DNA of 59,522 nucleotides from Arthrobacter sp. AZCC_0090 (lineage in GTDB: Bacteria; Actinomycetota; Actinomycetes; Actinomycetales; Micrococcaceae): positions 1-59,522 of the forward strand of contig NZ_JACHEE010000020.1 in the NCBI RefSeq assembly GCF_014207375.1. Direction: 5' to 3'. The position numbers and the translations under genes were made by a program. Shown piece after piece: positions 59,200 to 59,522 of the stretch (position 1 is the first letter of the stretch; each line of letters begins with the position of its first letter). A model generated the notes under the pieces. It did not search any database. It was not told the origin of the DNA and saw only the letters and a list, made by a program, of their open reading frames with translations.

Positions 59200-59522
59200 T
59201 CAGAAAGAGTGCTCGGGGCCGGGGAACCGCCCGGATTGGACCTCATCGCCGTACGCCTTGGCGGCGTCGGCCAATACGGTTCGAATGTCCGCATATGCTT
59301 GACAAATCCTGCCATCTTACCGCTGCGCAGGCCTGCCATGTCCGGCTACACCAGAACCTGCCCCGTGGTCGTACTCCCGGCGCCGATGCCGATCGTCGGA
59401 ATCGAGACGGCGGCATCAACGGCTGCGGCGGTTGATGCCGGCACCATTTCCATGAGCACACCGAAAGCGCCGGCCTCCGACAAGGCCGCGGCGTCCTCTA
59501 TTAGCCGCTGAGAGTCGTCCCC
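59200..59522 (-). pseudogene. panB: panB second copy, broken (3' part)
   Basis: The minus strand reads EDAAALSEAGAFGVLMEMVPA, then PTIGIGAGSTTTGQVLV followed by TAG where the intact copy has Trp (nonsense change at about 59346). Then come DMAGLRSGKMAGFVK, a single-base loss near 59293-59296, and in the new frame YADIRTVLADAAKAYGDEV with a proper FPGPEHSF stop. It is about three-quarters identical to the copy at 1-325, so it is a diverged homologue, not a fresh duplicate. Both copies point into the window. The 5' part lies outside. Confidence 0.9.

Noticed and set aside
1..59522. CRISPR arrays, tRNA or rRNA genes
   Set aside because: No regularly spaced direct repeats and no tRNA-like cloverleaf or rRNA sequence were recognised on either strand.
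1..59522. Classic steroid degradation cluster (mce4, KstR, full HsaA-G set)
   Set aside because: Several steroid-pathway-like proteins occur, but the hallmark import system, regulator and complete ring-degradation set are absent, so the substrate is left open.

Overview
The window is about 59.5 kb of high-GC DNA with GTG/TTG starts, purine-rich ribosome sites and many ATGA stop/start overlaps. Gene content points to an actinobacterium, probably an Arthrobacter-like member of the Micrococcaceae. This placement is inferred from protein flavour only. Almost the whole window reads as a mosaic catabolic island for a cyclic, hydrophobic, enone- or ketone-bearing compound (steroid- or terpenoid-like). 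The ends are the 3' part of panB on the + strand (1-325) and a second, broken panB on the - strand (59200-59522), both pointing inwards.

Left edge (0.3-6 kb): panB tail, frameshifted IS110-family transposase with a possible bridge-RNA leader, a gene-poor stretch with tandem repeats, then pntA-pntB (proton-translocating transhydrogenase, NADPH supply). 6.3-10.1 kb: a double-domain CaiB/BaiF CoA-transferase divergent from a LysR regulator. 10.2-14.5 kb: operon P450, [2Fe-2S] ferredoxin, ferredoxin reductase, HtaA-like protein, SDR. 14.5-20.1 kb: truncated flavoprotein, Baeyer-Villiger monooxygenase, NTF2/FMO flavoprotein, and a thiolase-fold/DUF35 pair resembling side-chain aldolases. 20.4-25.4 kb: first LIV-type ABC importer (- strand).

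25.5-27.8 kb is a gene graveyard with remnants of DUF35, SDR, metallo-beta-lactamase (MBL) and FMO genes, each related to an intact gene elsewhere in the window. 27.8-33.3 kb holds NTF2-like proteins, two SDRs, a divergent GntR/FadR-type regulator with clear inverted repeats, an alpha/beta hydrolase and an internally deleted Ohr. 33.4-37.3 kb: a broken FAD dehydrogenase, then a two-component flavin monooxygenase (oxygenase, MBL hydrolase, flavin reductase). 37.4-38.2 kb: IS3 remnant. 38.4-43.9 kb: FAH-family hydrolase, phenol-type FAD hydroxylase, NTF2-like protein, extradiol dioxygenase and a fumarate-reductase-type flavoprotein, the core of an aromatic ring-opening route.

44.2-47.6 kb (- strand) repeats the earlier module: P450, [3Fe-4S] ferredoxin, ferredoxin reductase, HtaA-like protein. 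47.8-55.3 kb: Zn alcohol dehydrogenase, aldehyde dehydrogenase and a second LIV-type importer that includes a LivM-LivG fusion. 55.7-59.1 kb: CitE/HpcH-type lyase, PRISE-like enone reductase and an MFS transporter.

The most striking pattern is the twofold occurrence of P450-ferredoxin-ferredoxin reductase-HtaA-like, with unrelated ferredoxin types but the same order. Both HtaA-like proteins lack an export signal and carry Tyr where I recall the heme-binding family having His. A second pattern is an identical 12-bp palindromic motif upstream of the GntR gene and of the second importer.
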